From NCBI RefSeq assembly GCF_030732095.1, contig NZ_JAVAMQ010000004.1:1-64000 (forward strand): a DNA stretch of 64,000 bases. Reading direction: 5' to 3'. How positions within the stretch are numbered: position 1 is the first letter of the stretch; each line of letters opens with the position of its first letter. This DNA is from Paracoccus spongiarum. GTDB lineage: Bacteria; Pseudomonadota; Alphaproteobacteria; Rhodobacterales; Rhodobacteraceae. Shown one piece after another: positions 48,512 to 58,162 of the stretch. The notes below the pieces were generated by a model that was not told the origin of the DNA, did no database searches, and saw nothing but the letters and a program-made list of their open reading frames with translations. The position numbers and the translations under genes were made by a program.

Positions 48512-49036
48512 CTACACCTCCCCCATCCCGTTCCGCGATTTCATTTCCTCCATCAGCGCCCGCCGCGCGGCGGGGGACATCACCCGCGTCTCCACCATCG
48601 GCACCCCGCCCGGCGCCTTGCTGGCCCCGGCCTCCGGCGCGCCGATCGCCGCGTCCAGCTCGAGTTGATAGCCGCCGAACTCCGGGCGCGTGCCGTCCAA
48701 CAATTCGGGTTCGCGCCGCGCCAGGTAGTCCATCGTCTCGCCGCCCCGGATCACGCCCGCCAGCCGCGCATGCATCCACACCGACATCAGCCGGTTGACC
48801 CGCACCTGCCAGTCCGGCCCCATGCTGCGGAAGAACGCCACCAGGTCCGCATCCAGCCGCAGCGTGACGCGCGTCTTTTTCGGCACCGGCTTCTCGCGCG
48901 CGATCTCGTGCCATTCATCCGGGATGCGCATCCGGTCCAGGATCGTGCTGTGCAGGTCCCATTCCAGCATCCGCATCGCATCGGCCATGTAGTGGTAATT
49001 CACCCGCCGCGCCTGTTCCGCCTTGCTGACCGCCAT
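48512..49036 (-). CDS. BrnA-family antitoxin-like ribbon-helix-helix protein (orphan)
   Basis: 174 residues. The C-terminal-half BrnA domain appears at about 58-95: KKTRVTLRLDADLVAFFRSMGPDWQVRVNRLMSVWMHARL, with the ribbon strand TLRLDADL and two helices that form the DNA-binding RHH dimer. A helical N-terminus (about 1-50) and a tail ending in RNGMGEV flank it. BrnA normally follows a BrnT ribonuclease and represses the pair; no BrnT gene is adjacent here. Start ATG 49036 with AGGGGG upstream. The five-unit 11-bp array B lies 77 bases before the start and is a good candidate operator. The tail is duplicated in the ORF downstream. Confidence 0.72.
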   Translation of the reverse strand: MAVSKAEQARRVNYHYMADAMRMLEWDLHSTILDRMRIPDEWHEIAREKPVPKKTRVTLRLDADLVAFFRSMGPDWQVRVNRLMSVWMHARLAGVIRGGETMDYLARREPELLDGTRPEFGGYQLELDAAIGAPEAGASKAPGGVPMVETRVMSPAARRALMEEMKSRNGMGEV

Positions 49037-49112
49037 TGCCCGCGCCCCCTGATCGACCGCGCCAGTCTGGCCGCGTTGCGTCAACGGATCGTTAAGACGG
49101 CGGGCGTTGTCG

Positions 49113-49162
49113 GTGTACAGGCTGTGCACCCCCTGTGCATCCCCCGTGCAGCCTTGGTGCGG
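49113..49162. repeat. five-unit 11-bp repeat array B
   Basis: GTGY cores begin at 49113, 49124, 49135, 49146 and 49157, spaced exactly 11 bases: GTGTAC, GTGCAC, GTGCAT, GTGCAG, GTGCGG, mostly preceded by CT/CC/CG. The first 38 bases match array A at 8836 with few differences. It is upstream of the BrnA-like gene, between it and the RTX terminator. Confidence 0.78.
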
Positions 49163-49192
49163 CGCCGTGCGACGCCCATGTCGCGGCCCGCG

Positions 49193-49226
49193 AAAAGGGG
49201 GCGCAAGCCTCGCGGCCGCGCCCCCC
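49193..49226 (-). terminator. Rho-independent terminator of the RTX gene
   Basis: On the minus strand GGGGGCGC pairs with GCGCCCCC (8 bp, 13-base loop) followed by TTTT, 22 bases after the RTX stop. Confidence 0.75.
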
Positions 49227-49247
49227 GTCATGCCCGGGCCGGTGCTC

Positions 49248-51458
49248 CTACAGGAAGAAGTCGCCCGCCCAATAGCTGCTGGCGGTGCTGGCCCCGTCCT
49301 CGATGCGCACGGTCATCTCGGCCGCCGCATCCGCGTCGGTGTTGACGCGCATCCAGGTCTGCCCGCCCACATTTTGCATCCAGACGGTGCCCATCCCACC
49401 AGCGCTTGTGCCGGTAAAGGTCAGAGTGCCGCCATAGACCGACGACAGGTCGATCCGGTCCTCGGTCGCCCCGAAGAACTGGATTCCCGCCCCCTGGAAG
49501 TCCGTGATCGTGTCGTAATTGTTCACGACCCCGAACGGCGAATCGCCCGTGCTGTAGAAGCGGAAGACGTCGTTGTTGCCGCCCCCCGTCAGCAGGTCGG
49601 CCCCGGCACTGCCCACCAGCGTGTCGTTGCCCGACCCGCCCAGCAGCGTGTCCCTGCCCGCGCCGCCGTTCAGGAAGTCGTTGTTGCCGCCCCCGTCAAG
49701 GCGATCATTGCCGCTGCCGCCGTAAAGAGCGTCATTGCCGGCGCTGCCATACAGCCTGTCATTGTTGTTGTCGCCGGTCATGAAATCGTTGCCGCCGCCG
49801 CCATAGACGGTGTCGTTGCCATTGCGGCCATAGAGATAGTCGTTTCCGCCCAGCCCCGACATCCGGTCATTTCCGGCGCCGCCATCCATGATGTTGCCGC
49901 CATTCGTGCCCGTCAGCGTGTCGTTCCCGGCGCCGGTGATCAGGTTCTCGAACTGGGTGAAGCTTTCTCCGGCGAAGTTCGTGGCGCCGGTTGTCAGGTT
50001 CACGTTGTAGTTGCCGTTGAAGGTGGTGGTGTTCAGCCAGTCCGTGCCATTGCCGCCGCGCAGCGTCTCGGCCACGCCCAGCCCGGCATAGACATAGTCG
50101 TTGTCGTCCTGGCCGTCATAGACCCCCGCGCCGCTGGAGCGGATGGTGTCGTTGCCGGTGCCGCCGTAGACGGTATCGGTCCCGCCGCCGCCGGTCAGGC
50201 TGTCATTGCCCGCATCGCCGTAGATGTAGTCGTTGCCGGCCAGCCCATCGACGGTGTCGTTGCCGGCGCCGCTGTAGATGCTGTTGTCCCCCGTCGTCCC
50301 GACCAGGCTGTCATTGCCCGATCCGGTGATCAGGTTCTCGAACTGGGTGAAGCTTTCGCCGGCATAGTTGGTCAGCCCGGTTGTCAGGTTCACGTTGTAG
50401 TTGCCGTTGAAGGTGGTGGTGTTCAGCCAGTCCGTTCCATTGCCGCCGCGCAGCGTCTCGGCCACGCCCAGCCCGGCATAGACATAGTCGTTGTCGTCCT
50501 GGCCGTCATAGACCCCCGCGCCGCTGGAGCGGATGGTGTCGTTGCCGGTGCCGCCGTAGACGGTATCGGTCCCGCCGCCGCCGGTCAGGCTGTCATTGCC
50601 CGCATCGCCGTAGATGTAGTCGTTGCCCGTGAGGCCATCGACGGTGTCGTTGCCCGTGCCGCTGTAGATGACATTGTCGCCGGTCGTCCCGGTCAGGTTG
50701 TCATTGCCCGCGCCGGTGACGAGGTTCTCGAACTGGGTAAAGCTTTCGCCGGCATAATTGGTGACGCCGGTGGTCATGTTGATGACGTAATTGCCCCCCC
50801 AGTTGGTGGTGTTGAGCCAGTCGGTGCCATTGCCGCCGCGCAGCGTCTCGGGCGTGCCAAGGCCGGCATAGACATAGTCATCGCCGTCCTGGCCGTCATA
50901 GAGGCCCGCGCCGCTGGACCGGATCGTGTCGTTGCCGATGCCGCCGTAGATGGTGTCGGTTCCGCCGCCGCCGACCAGGCTGTCATTGCCCGCATCGCCC
51001 CAGATATAGTCGTTGCCTGCGAGGCCATCGACGGTGTCGTTGCCGGCGCCGCTGTAGATGACGTTGTTGCCCGTCGTGCCGGTCAGGCTGTCATTGCCCG
51101 AGCCGGTGACAAGGTTCTCGAACGCGGTAAAGCTTTCACCGGCGTAGTTCGTCACCCCGGTCGTCAGGTTGACGGTGTAGTCGCCGTTGAAGGTGGTGGT
51201 GTTCAGCCAGTCCGTGCCGTTGCCGCCGCGCAGCGTCTCGGGCGTGCCGAGGCCGGCATAGATATAGTCATTGTCATCCTGGCCGTCATAGATGCCGGCC
51301 CCGCTGGACCGGATCGTGTCGTTGCCGGTACCGCCATAGATGGTGTCGGCGCCACCGCCGCCGCCAAGGCTGTCATTGCCGCCAAACCCGTAGATCAGGT
51401 CGGCCGCCGCCCCGCCGGGGATGGTGTTGTTGTTGTTGTCTCCGAAGATCGTAGCCAT
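49248..51458 (-). CDS. RTX calcium-binding repeat protein, type I secreted
   Basis: 736 residues without a signal peptide. The N-terminal two thirds are four consecutive 130-residue repeats, each with GNDTIRSSGAG, YDGQDDNDYVYAGLG, ETLRGGNGTDWLNTT, NLTTGxTNYAGESF and GNDTVDG; the C-terminal third has classical GGxGNDxLx nonapeptides (GGSGNDRLDGGGNNDFLNGG). The final residues (SSYWAGDFFL) fit the uncleaved T1SS signal. Such proteins bind calcium outside the cell and act as adhesins, S-layers or matrix proteins. ATG 51458 has AAGGAG. No T1SS genes are nearby. Repeats 2 and 3 are nearly identical DNA. Confidence 0.9.
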   Translation of the reverse strand: MATIFGDNNNNTIPGGAAADLIYGFGGNDSLGGGGGADTIYGGTGNDTIRSSGAGIYDGQDDNDYIYAGLGTPETLRGGNGTDWLNTTTFNGDYTVNLTTGVTNYAGESFTAFENLVTGSGNDSLTGTTGNNVIYSGAGNDTVDGLAGNDYIWGDAGNDSLVGGGGTDTIYGGIGNDTIRSSGAGLYDGQDGDDYVYAGLGTPETLRGGNGTDWLNTTNWGGNYVINMTTGVTNYAGESFTQFENLVTGAGNDNLTGTTGDNVIYSGTGNDTVDGLTGNDYIYGDAGNDSLTGGGGTDTVYGGTGNDTIRSSGAGVYDGQDDNDYVYAGLGVAETLRGGNGTDWLNTTTFNGNYNVNLTTGLTNYAGESFTQFENLITGSGNDSLVGTTGDNSIYSGAGNDTVDGLAGNDYIYGDAGNDSLTGGGGTDTVYGGTGNDTIRSSGAGVYDGQDDNDYVYAGLGVAETLRGGNGTDWLNTTTFNGNYNVNLTTGATNFAGESFTQFENLITGAGNDTLTGTNGGNIMDGGAGNDRMSGLGGNDYLYGRNGNDTVYGGGGNDFMTGDNNNDRLYGSAGNDALYGGSGNDRLDGGGNNDFLNGGAGRDTLLGGSGNDTLVGSAGADLLTGGGNNDVFRFYSTGDSPFGVVNNYDTITDFQGAGIQFFGATEDRIDLSSVYGGTLTFTGTSAGGMGTVWMQNVGGQTWMRVNTDADAAAEMTVRIEDGASTASSYWAGDFFL

Positions 51459-51460
51459 GA
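49901..51460. repeat. four tandem 390-bp repeats in the RTX gene
   Basis: The landmark GTTCAGCCAG (GTTGAGCCAG in one copy) ends at 50040, 50430, 50820 and 51210, an exact 390-base period. Bases 49988-50237 and 50378-50627 differ at only one position, showing very recent duplication or gene conversion, while the other copies are more diverged. The outer edges are approximate. Confidence 0.85.
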
Positions 51461-52124
51461 GGTGCTCCTTTTTACTCCCTGCGCCTCCCGATACCCGCGA
51501 GGCATTCCCGAAGTCATTCATCCGCCCCTCGCGTGAAAATGACGTGAAAAATCGGTTGATGGCGAAAATCAATAAAAAAAATCGGTGAAAGTGGCGATTC
51601 GAAGAAAAGACTCAGGGCGGTGTCCGGATCTTCTCATCACCAGTGTCTCACATGGGCTGAATACCCTAAATCACTTTGATATGAGGCAGTTGTGATGGCC
51701 GGTGTGGGGGATCGTGAAAAATTACGGGAATTTCAAGCCGTGGCAGAAAAACGACTGGTCGCGCCCGAAATCGACCAGGTGAAAATGGGCAGGGCGCGCG
51801 ACCATAAGCCTGTTCTTAATACTGGTGGTTCTGGAATTCACGCAGACCAGCCATGCAGAATCCGATGGGGTCGGGGCATCGTGCGGCTTGCCAGCCATCC
51901 GCCGGACGATATTCGATGGACTGACGCTGAAGGGGGGGAACGGGCGATGGGAAGCCGGGCCAGCATCGACGCGATGAAGGAGCAGCGGCGCGGCCTCGAC
52001 CCGCCCGTTCCCACCCTACGTGCGGATCTGCGCATTCCGACGGCTGTCAAGGAGGGCTGCGGGCCGGGGGGTGATCAACGCCGCCAAGGCGCTGGCCGCC
52101 CGGGATCAGCAGGCCGGCGCCCGA
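51459..52124. other. AT-richer spacer upstream of the RTX gene
   Basis: 666 bases without a convincing gene. The part around 51535-51590 is A-rich with two AAAAATCGGT words and should hold the RTX promoter. A plus-strand frame from about 51692 (GAGG before ATG at 51695) stays open into thiQ, but its codon use drifts and no family is recognised. The rest holds nothing I can name. Confidence 0.4.
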
Positions 52125-52817
52125 TCAGCCCAGATAGTCGCGCAGGCCCGGCGGCGGATCGGCCAGCAACGCCCGCGTGGGCCGGGGCGGGTGGGCCACG
52201 CCCGCGTCGATCAGGATGGTCTGCGGGGCAAAGCGGGCCGCGTCGCGCGGATCATGGGTGACCATCAGCACCGTGGCCCCGGTCTGCGTCGCGATCCGAC
52301 CCACAAGTTCCAGCATCTCGGCTTTGAGGGCCGGGCCAAGCGCCGCGAAGGGTTCGTCCAGCAGCAGGATCGGTCTTGCGCGCAGCAGCACCCGCGCCAG
52401 CGCGACCCGGCCCTGCTGGCCGCCCGACAGGCTCGCGGGGCGGCGGCGTTCATGGCCGGACAGCCCGACCGCCGTCAGCACCTCGCCGACCCGCTGGCGC
52501 TGTGCGGGATCGAGGCGCAGGTCGGGCCGCAGGCCCAGCCCGACATTCTGCGCGACGTCCAGATGCGGGAACAGATTCTGGTCCTGGAACAGCACCGACA
52601 GGGGCCGTTCTCCGGGCGGCACGCCGGCGAGGTCGCGGCCCTGCCACAGGATCCGGCCCCGGTCCGGCGGCAGGAACCCGGCCACCAGCGCCAGCAGCGT
52701 GGACTTGCCCGACCCCGAGGCCCCGATCACGGCGACCCGCGCGCCGTCCGGGACGGCCAGATCGGCCGTCAGGGTGAAGTCGCCTCGCCTCACCGCGATG
52801 TCGCGAAACTCAAGCAA
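52125..52817 (-). CDS. thiQ: thiamine ABC importer ATP-binding protein
   Basis: 230 residues. Walker A VIGASGSGKSTLLALVAGF, Q-loop VLFQDQNLFPHLD, signature SLSGGQQGRVALARVL, Walker B ILLLDEPFAALGP and H-loop VTHDPRD. The opening LLEFRDIAVRRGDFTL matches ThiQ. The start is a TTG at 52817 that overlaps the thiP stop; an in-frame ATG at 52853 inside thiP would add 12 residues. It powers uptake of thiamine and its phosphates with ThiP and ThiB. Confidence 0.92.
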   Translation of the reverse strand: MLEFRDIAVRRGDFTLTADLAVPDGARVAVIGASGSGKSTLLALVAGFLPPDRGRILWQGRDLAGVPPGERPLSVLFQDQNLFPHLDVAQNVGLGLRPDLRLDPAQRQRVGEVLTAVGLSGHERRRPASLSGGQQGRVALARVLLRARPILLLDEPFAALGPALKAEMLELVGRIATQTGATVLMVTHDPRDAARFAPQTILIDAGVAHPPRPTRALLADPPPGLRDYLG

Positions 52818-54366
52818 GCCTGCCCCCCCGGTCGAACAGCCAGAACAGCGCAAAGCTGATCGCCATCAGCAGCACCGCGCAGGCCGAGGCTTCGGCCATG
52901 CGATAGGACCCCATCAGCTGATACAGCTTCAGCGGCAGGGTCGGGCTGTCGGTGGCAAACAGCGTGATGACCCCCAGATCGCCCATGCCCAGCGCCGCCG
53001 CCAGCCCGCCGGAAAAGCCCAGCTGCGGCGCAAGCCGCGGCAGAACCAGCAGCCGCAGGCGGGCAGGCCCGCGCAGGTCCAGCGAGTCGGCCAGCCGCCC
53101 GAAATCGGCCTGCAGGGTCCGCGCGGCGGGGATCAGCGCCCGCAGGCCGAAGGGCAGCGCCATGATTGCGTTGATGAGAACGGTCAGCGGCAGGGCCAGC
53201 ATGTCGGTCGCGACCCAGCCGCGCAGCAGGATGAACAGCCCCGTGCCGAGGACCAGGGGCGAGGCGACGATGGGCAGCATCCCGGCGGCCTCGATCCAGC
53301 CGCCGCGGCCGCGCGCGATGGCCAGCGCCAGGGTCAGCCCCAGCGCCAGCGCCAGCAGCGCCGAGGCCAGTGCCATCAGCACCGACCGCAGTGCTGCCTG
53401 CCAGACCTCGGGCGGCAGCGCGGGCAGGGCGGGCAGGCCGGCCGCCGTCACCGCCAGCACCGGCCACAGCAGGAACACCGCCGCCAGCGCAATGGCCATG
53501 GCGTCCGCCGCGACCCGCCAGCCCCGCGGCCCCGCGGGACCCCGGGCGGCCTGCAGCCCGGCCCCGAAGGCGGCCGGAATGGCGATCCGGCGCGCCAGGC
53601 CCATTGCCGCAAGGCTCAGCCCGATCTGCACCAGCCCAAGCGCCGCGGCCCGGCCAAGGTCGAAGTCGAACCGGAACGCCTGATAGATCGCCAGCTCGAC
53701 CGTGGTGGCCGAAGGGCCGCCGCCAAGCGCCAGCGCCACGGTGAAGGAGGTCAGGCACACAAGGAACACCGCCAGCCAGACCCCCGGCAGCACCGCGCGC
53801 AGCATCGGTCGTTCCAGGTGGCGCGCCGTGTCGGCGGGGCCAAAGCCGAGGCTGTCGGCCAGCCGGAACCGCTCGGCCGGGATGGCCTGCCAGCCTTGCA
53901 GGATCAGCCGCACCGACAGCGGCAGGTTGAAGAACACATGCGCCAGGATGACGCCCTGCCAGCCATAGACGCTGAATTCCGGCAGGCCGGCGGCGCGCAG
54001 GGTCTCGTTGATGACGCCATTGCGGCCAAAGACCGCGATCAGCCCCATGATCGCGACGATCACCGGCAGGATGAAGGGCGCCCCCAGCAGCGTGACCAGT
54101 GCGCCCCGGCCCGGAAAGCGGCGCCGGGCCAGGGCGCGGGCCACGGGGATCGCGAGGACGGCCGACAGGGCCGCGGACAGCGCCGCCTGCCAGAGGGTGA
54201 AGCGCACCGCCCGCCAGTCCCATGGGCCAAGGGCCGCAAGCCCCTGCGCCTGCCATGCGACCGCCGCAAGAGTGCCCATGATCAGCGCGGCCAGCGCCCC
54301 GGCGACCAGGGCGCCGCCCAGGGCCGGGACGCGGGGGGCGCCTAGCGCGAGAATGCCCGCAGCCAT
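52810..54366 (-). CDS. thiP: thiamine ABC importer permease
   Basis: 518 residues with about twelve membrane helices forming two fused permease halves, as in ThiP/FbpB. Coupling loops are AIPAERFRLADSLGFGPADTARHLERPML in the first half and AARTLQADFGRLADSLDLRGPARLRLLVLPRL in the second. Start ATG 54366 overlaps the thiB end by 25 bases; longer in-frame starts are possible but lie inside thiB. It forms the membrane channel of the thiamine importer. Confidence 0.92.
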   Translation of the reverse strand: MAAGILALGAPRVPALGGALVAGALAALIMGTLAAVAWQAQGLAALGPWDWRAVRFTLWQAALSAALSAVLAIPVARALARRRFPGRGALVTLLGAPFILPVIVAIMGLIAVFGRNGVINETLRAAGLPEFSVYGWQGVILAHVFFNLPLSVRLILQGWQAIPAERFRLADSLGFGPADTARHLERPMLRAVLPGVWLAVFLVCLTSFTVALALGGGPSATTVELAIYQAFRFDFDLGRAAALGLVQIGLSLAAMGLARRIAIPAAFGAGLQAARGPAGPRGWRVAADAMAIALAAVFLLWPVLAVTAAGLPALPALPPEVWQAALRSVLMALASALLALALGLTLALAIARGRGGWIEAAGMLPIVASPLVLGTGLFILLRGWVATDMLALPLTVLINAIMALPFGLRALIPAARTLQADFGRLADSLDLRGPARLRLLVLPRLAPQLGFSGGLAAALGMGDLGVITLFATDSPTLPLKLYQLMGSYRMAEASACAVLLMAISFALFWLFDRGGRLA

Positions 54367-55325
54367 TCGTCCAGCGCCTCGTCGCGCAGCGACTGCGCCT
54401 CGGTTTCGCTGAGAAACAGCGTCTTTTCCGGGCGCGGCAGGTCGCGCATCACCTGCGGCCACTGCTCTTGCGGCAGCTTGGCGGGCAGCGACCAGTTCGC
54501 CAGCGGGATGACCTCCTGGAACCCGGGTGTCAGGATCCAGTCCATGAAGGCCTGCGCCAGCAGGGGCTGATCGGTAGAGGCAATCTGGCCGGCCAGTTCG
54601 GCCATGAAATACTGGCCTTCGGGAAAGATCGCGGCGTGCTTGGTGGTGTCGTTTTCCGCGGCGATGTGATAGGCGGGAGAGGTGGTGTAGGACAGGACCA
54701 TGTCGGCCTCGCCCTCGGTGAACATGCCGTAGGATTCCGACCAGCCCTTGGTCACCGTGAGCACCTTGGGCGCAAGCCTTGCCCAGGCCTCGGGCGCGGC
54801 GTCACCGAACGCCGCCTTCACCCACAGCAGCAGCGCCAGACCCGAAACCGAGCTGCGCGGGTCCTGGATGACGATCTTGAGGTCGTCGGGCGCGTCCAGC
54901 AGCCCGGCAAAGCTGGTGGGCGGGTTTTCCAGCCGCGTCTCGTCATAGACGAAGGCCGTCTCGCCCCAATTGTAGGGCAGGAAGATGGGATCGTCCCATG
55001 CGATCGGCAGCGACAGGCCGGACACGTCCTGCCCATGCGGCGCGAACAGCCCCGAGGCGCGGGCCCGCGCGGTCACGTCGGTGTTCAGGCCGAAGACGAT
55101 ATCGGCCTCGGTCGCCGCGCCCTCCATCAGAAGCCGGGGCAGGATGTCGCCGGTGACAAAGCGCAGGTCGCAGGCACAGAAGGCCTCGAAGCCCTCCTCG
55201 ATCTTGGGCCCCGGCCCCCATTCGCTGGCGACGGACTCGCCCGCATAGACGGTCAGCACGGGTTTCTCCTGCGCCACGGCCGGGGTCGCGGCCAGAAGGG
55301 CAAGCGGGATCAGATGGCGCATCAT
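54342..55325 (-). CDS. thiB: thiamine-binding periplasmic protein
   Basis: 327 residues with a short signal peptide (MMRHLIPLALLAATPAVAQ). Family landmarks are LTVYAGESVASEWGPGPKIEEGFE, ADIVFGLNTD, FLPYNWGETAFVYDE, VIQDPRSSVSGLALLLW and SYTTSPAYHI. It delivers thiamine or its phosphates to ThiP. AAGGAG precedes the start by seven bases. First gene of thiBPQ, directly controlled by the TPP riboswitch upstream. Confidence 0.95.
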   Translation of the reverse strand: MMRHLIPLALLAATPAVAQEKPVLTVYAGESVASEWGPGPKIEEGFEAFCACDLRFVTGDILPRLLMEGAATEADIVFGLNTDVTARARASGLFAPHGQDVSGLSLPIAWDDPIFLPYNWGETAFVYDETRLENPPTSFAGLLDAPDDLKIVIQDPRSSVSGLALLLWVKAAFGDAAPEAWARLAPKVLTVTKGWSESYGMFTEGEADMVLSYTTSPAYHIAAENDTTKHAAIFPEGQYFMAELAGQIASTDQPLLAQAFMDWILTPGFQEVIPLANWSLPAKLPQEQWPQVMRDLPRPEKTLFLSETEAQSLRDEALDEWLRAFSR

Positions 55326-55371
55326 CGCGGCACTCCTTCAATTCTGGGTCACGAAAGAAAGGGATGCGAGA

Positions 55372-55452
55372 CCTTCCCTCCGCCGGTGTGAGCCGGATCA
55401 GGTTCAACGGGTCCGCAAGCGCGTCTCAGCCCGTCATGGGCACCCCGAGGTG
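55372..55452 (-). ncRNA. TPP riboswitch (THI element)
   Basis: On the minus strand the conserved segments are in order: CGGGGTGCCC, GGGCTGAGA, ACCCGTTGAACCTGATCCGG and CACCGGCGGAGGGAA. These form the two arms that bind thiamine pyrophosphate. It lies 47 bases before thiB and should lower expression when TPP is abundant, probably by hiding the ribosome site. Confidence 0.95.
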
Positions 55453-55525
55453 GCCGCGAATGTAGTGGTTCCACAGCCGGGCGCAAGCGGATAGAAACGC
55501 CGGCAACCGCAGCACAGGGACCGGA

Positions 55526-58162
55526 ATGACCGATCAGCCCACCCCGATGATGGCGCAGTATCTGGCGATCCGCGAGGCCAATCCCGGCGCGTTGCTGTTC
55601 TATCGCATGGGCGATTTCTACGAGATGTTCTTCGAGGACGCGGTCGCCGCGGCCGCCGCTCTGGACATCGCCCTGACCCGGCGCGGCACGCATCTGGGCC
55701 AGCCGATCCCGATGTGCGGGGTGCCGGTCCATGCCGCCGAAAGCTATCTGCTGACTCTGATCCGCAAGGGGTTCCGGGTCGCCATCGCCGAGCAGATGGA
55801 AGATCCCGCCGAGGCCCGCAAGCGCGGCGCAAAGTCGGTCGTGGCCCGCGACGTGGTGCGGCTGGTCACACCCGGCACCCTGACCGAGGAATCGCTGCTG
55901 GAGGCGAGACGGCACAATTTCCTGGCCGCCCATGCCACCGTCAGGGACGAGGCCGCGCTGGCCTGGGTCGACATCTCGACCGGCGCGTTTCAGGTGATGG
56001 CCTGCCCGCTGCCGCGGCTTGCCCCCGAACTGGCGCGGCTGGCCCCGCGCGAGTTGCTGGTGGCCGAGGGCGCGCGTCTGGACGACCTGGCGCAGGAGGC
56101 CGGCGCGGCCATGACCGAACTGCCCGGGGGGGCCTTTGACAGCGCGACCGGCGCGCGGCGGCTGTGCGCACTTTACGGCGTCGAGACGCTGGACGGCTTT
56201 GGCAGCTTCTCGCGGGCCGAACTGGCGGCGATGGGGGCGGTCGTGGACTACCTCGACATGACCCAGAAGGGGCAGATGCCGCTGCTGCGGCCGCCGCTGC
56301 GCGAGGCGTCGGGCGGCACGATGCAGATCGACGCCGCCACCCGGCGCAATCTGGAACTGACGCAGGCGCTGTCGGGCGGGCGGGAAGGCTCGCTGCTGGC
56401 CGCCATCGACCGCAGCGTGACGGCCGGCGGCGCGCGGCTTCTGGAGCGGCGCATCAGCGCGCCCTCGCGCGATCTGGCCCGGATCCACGCCCGGCAGGAT
56501 GCCGTGGCATGGCTAGTCGAGGATCCGCGCCTGAACGCCGATCTGCGCGCGGCGCTGCAACGGGTGCCCGACATGGACCGGGCGCTGTCGCGGCTGGCGC
56601 TTGACCGGGGCGGGCCGCGCGATCTGGCGGCGATGCGGGCCGGGCTGACGCAGGGCGCGCAGATCGCGGCCTGGCTGTCGGGCGAGGTGCCGGCCGACCT
56701 GTCCGGCGCGGCGCAGGCGCTTCGCGGCCACGAGGCCCTGGTCGCCCTGCTGGACGCGGCGCTGGTGGCCGAGCCGCCCCTGCTGGCCCGCGACGGCGGC
56801 TTCGTGGCGGCCGGCCATGACGCCGATCTGGACCAGACGCGGCGGCTGCGCGACGAGGGGCGCGGCGTCATCGCCGGGATGCAGGCGGATTACGCCGCGC
56901 GGGCCGGGGTGCCCGGGCTGAAGATCCGCCACAACAACGTGCTGGGCTATTTCATCGAGACGACCGCGACCCATGCCGAACGCATGCTGGCGCCGCCGCT
57001 GTCGCAGGTCTTCATCCATCGCCAGACGACCGCCAGCCAGATCCGCTTCACCACCGTCGAGCTTTCCGAGCTGGAGACCCGCATCCTGAACGCGCGCGAC
57101 CGCGCGCTCGAGATCGAGCGCGAGATCTTTGCCGGGCTGCGGGCGGCGGTGCTGGATCACGCCGCGGCCATCGGACAGGCGGCGCAGGCGCTGGCCGAGA
57201 TCGACCTGGCCGCCGCCTTCGCCGATCTGGCCACAGCCGAGGGCTGGACGCGGCCCGTGGTCGACGACAGCCGCGCCTTCGTGGTCGAGGGCGGCCGGCA
57301 TCCGGTGGTGGAACGCGCGCTGAAGCGGCAGTCCTCGGCCTTCGTGGCCAATGACTGCGCGCTGACGCAGGGCGACACGCCGGCGATCTGGCTGCTGACA
57401 GGGCCGAACATGGCCGGCAAGTCGACCTTCCTGCGCCAGAACGCGCTGATCGCGGTGCTGGCACAGGCGGGCGCCTTTGTCCCCGCCCGCAAGGCGCATC
57501 TGGGCATGGTCAGCCAGCTGTTCAGCCGCGTCGGCGCCGCCGATGACCTGGCGCGCGGCCGCTCGACCTTCATGGTCGAGATGGTCGAGACCGCGGCGAT
57601 CCTGAACCAGGCCGACGACCACGCGCTGGTGATCCTGGACGAGATCGGGCGCGGCACCTCGACCTGGGACGGACTCAGCATCGCCTGGGCGGTGATGGAG
57701 CATCTTCATGGCGTCAACCGCTGCCGGGCGCTGTTTGCCACCCATTATCACGAGATGACGGCGCTGTCGGCGCGGCTGGCGGGGGTCGAGAATGCCACCG
57801 TCGCGGTGCGCGAATGGCAGGGCGAGGTGATCTTCCTGCACGAGGTGCGAAAGGGCGCCGCCGATCGCAGCTATGGCGTGCAGGTGGCCCGGCTGGCCGG
57901 GCTGCCCGCCGGTGTCATCGAGCGCGCCCGAGAGGTGCTGGACGCGCTGGAATCGGGCGAGCGCGAGGGTGCGACCCGGCCCGCCGCGCTGATCGACGAC
58001 CTGCCGCTGTTTCGCGCAGCACCCCCCGCGTCCCCTGCGCCGAAGCCGCGCGTCAGCCCGCTGGAGGGGCGCCTTGACGCGATCCATCCCGACCGCCTGA
58101 CCCCGCGCGAGGCGCTGGACCTGATCTATGAACTGAAAGCCCTGACCGGAGAGAGTGCATGA
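55526..58162 (+). CDS. mutS: DNA mismatch repair protein MutS
   Basis: 878 residues. The mismatch-recognition domain begins with [32 protein letters not shown], with the conserved Phe-x-Glu (FYEMF region). The C-terminal ATPase has Walker [16 protein letters not shown], Walker [16 protein letters not shown] and the dimer/HTH segment. It senses mismatches and recruits MutL. The stop overlaps aroC (ATGA), so both genes form a unit. The upstream TPP riboswitch is divergent. Confidence 0.97.
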   Translation: MTDQPTPMMAQYLAIREANPGALLFYRMGDFYEMFFEDAVAAAAALDIALTRRGTHLGQPIPMCGVPVHAAESYLLTLIRKGFRVAIAEQMEDPAEARKRGAKSVVARDVVRLVTPGTLTEESLLEARRHNFLAAHATVRDEAALAWVDISTGAFQVMACPLPRLAPELARLAPRELLVAEGARLDDLAQEAGAAMTELPGGAFDSATGARRLCALYGVETLDGFGSFSRAELAAMGAVVDYLDMTQKGQMPLLRPPLREASGGTMQIDAATRRNLELTQALSGGREGSLLAAIDRSVTAGGARLLERRISAPSRDLARIHARQDAVAWLVEDPRLNADLRAALQRVPDMDRALSRLALDRGGPRDLAAMRAGLTQGAQIAAWLSGEVPADLSGAAQALRGHEALVALLDAALVAEPPLLARDGGFVAAGHDADLDQTRRLRDEGRGVIAGMQADYAARAGVPGLKIRHNNVLGYFIETTATHAERMLAPPLSQVFIHRQTTASQIRFTTVELSELETRILNARDRALEIEREIFAGLRAAVLDHAAAIGQAAQALAEIDLAAAFADLATAEGWTRPVVDDSRAFVVEGGRHPVVERALKRQSSAFVANDCALTQGDTPAIWLLTGPNMAGKSTFLRQNALIAVLAQAGAFVPARKAHLGMVSQLFSRVGAADDLARGRSTFMVEMVETAAILNQADDHALVILDEIGRGTSTWDGLSIAWAVMEHLHGVNRCRALFATHYHEMTALSARLAGVENATVAVREWQGEVIFLHEVRKGAADRSYGVQVARLAGLPAGVIERAREVLDALESGEREGATRPAALIDDLPLFRAAPPASPAPKPRVSPLEGRLDAIHPDRLTPREALDLIYELKALTGESA

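Noticed and set aside
51692..52261. Plus-strand frame upstream of, and overlapping, thiQ
   Set aside because: A GAGG precedes an ATG, but codon use is not like a gene, no family is recognised, and it runs antisense into thiQ.
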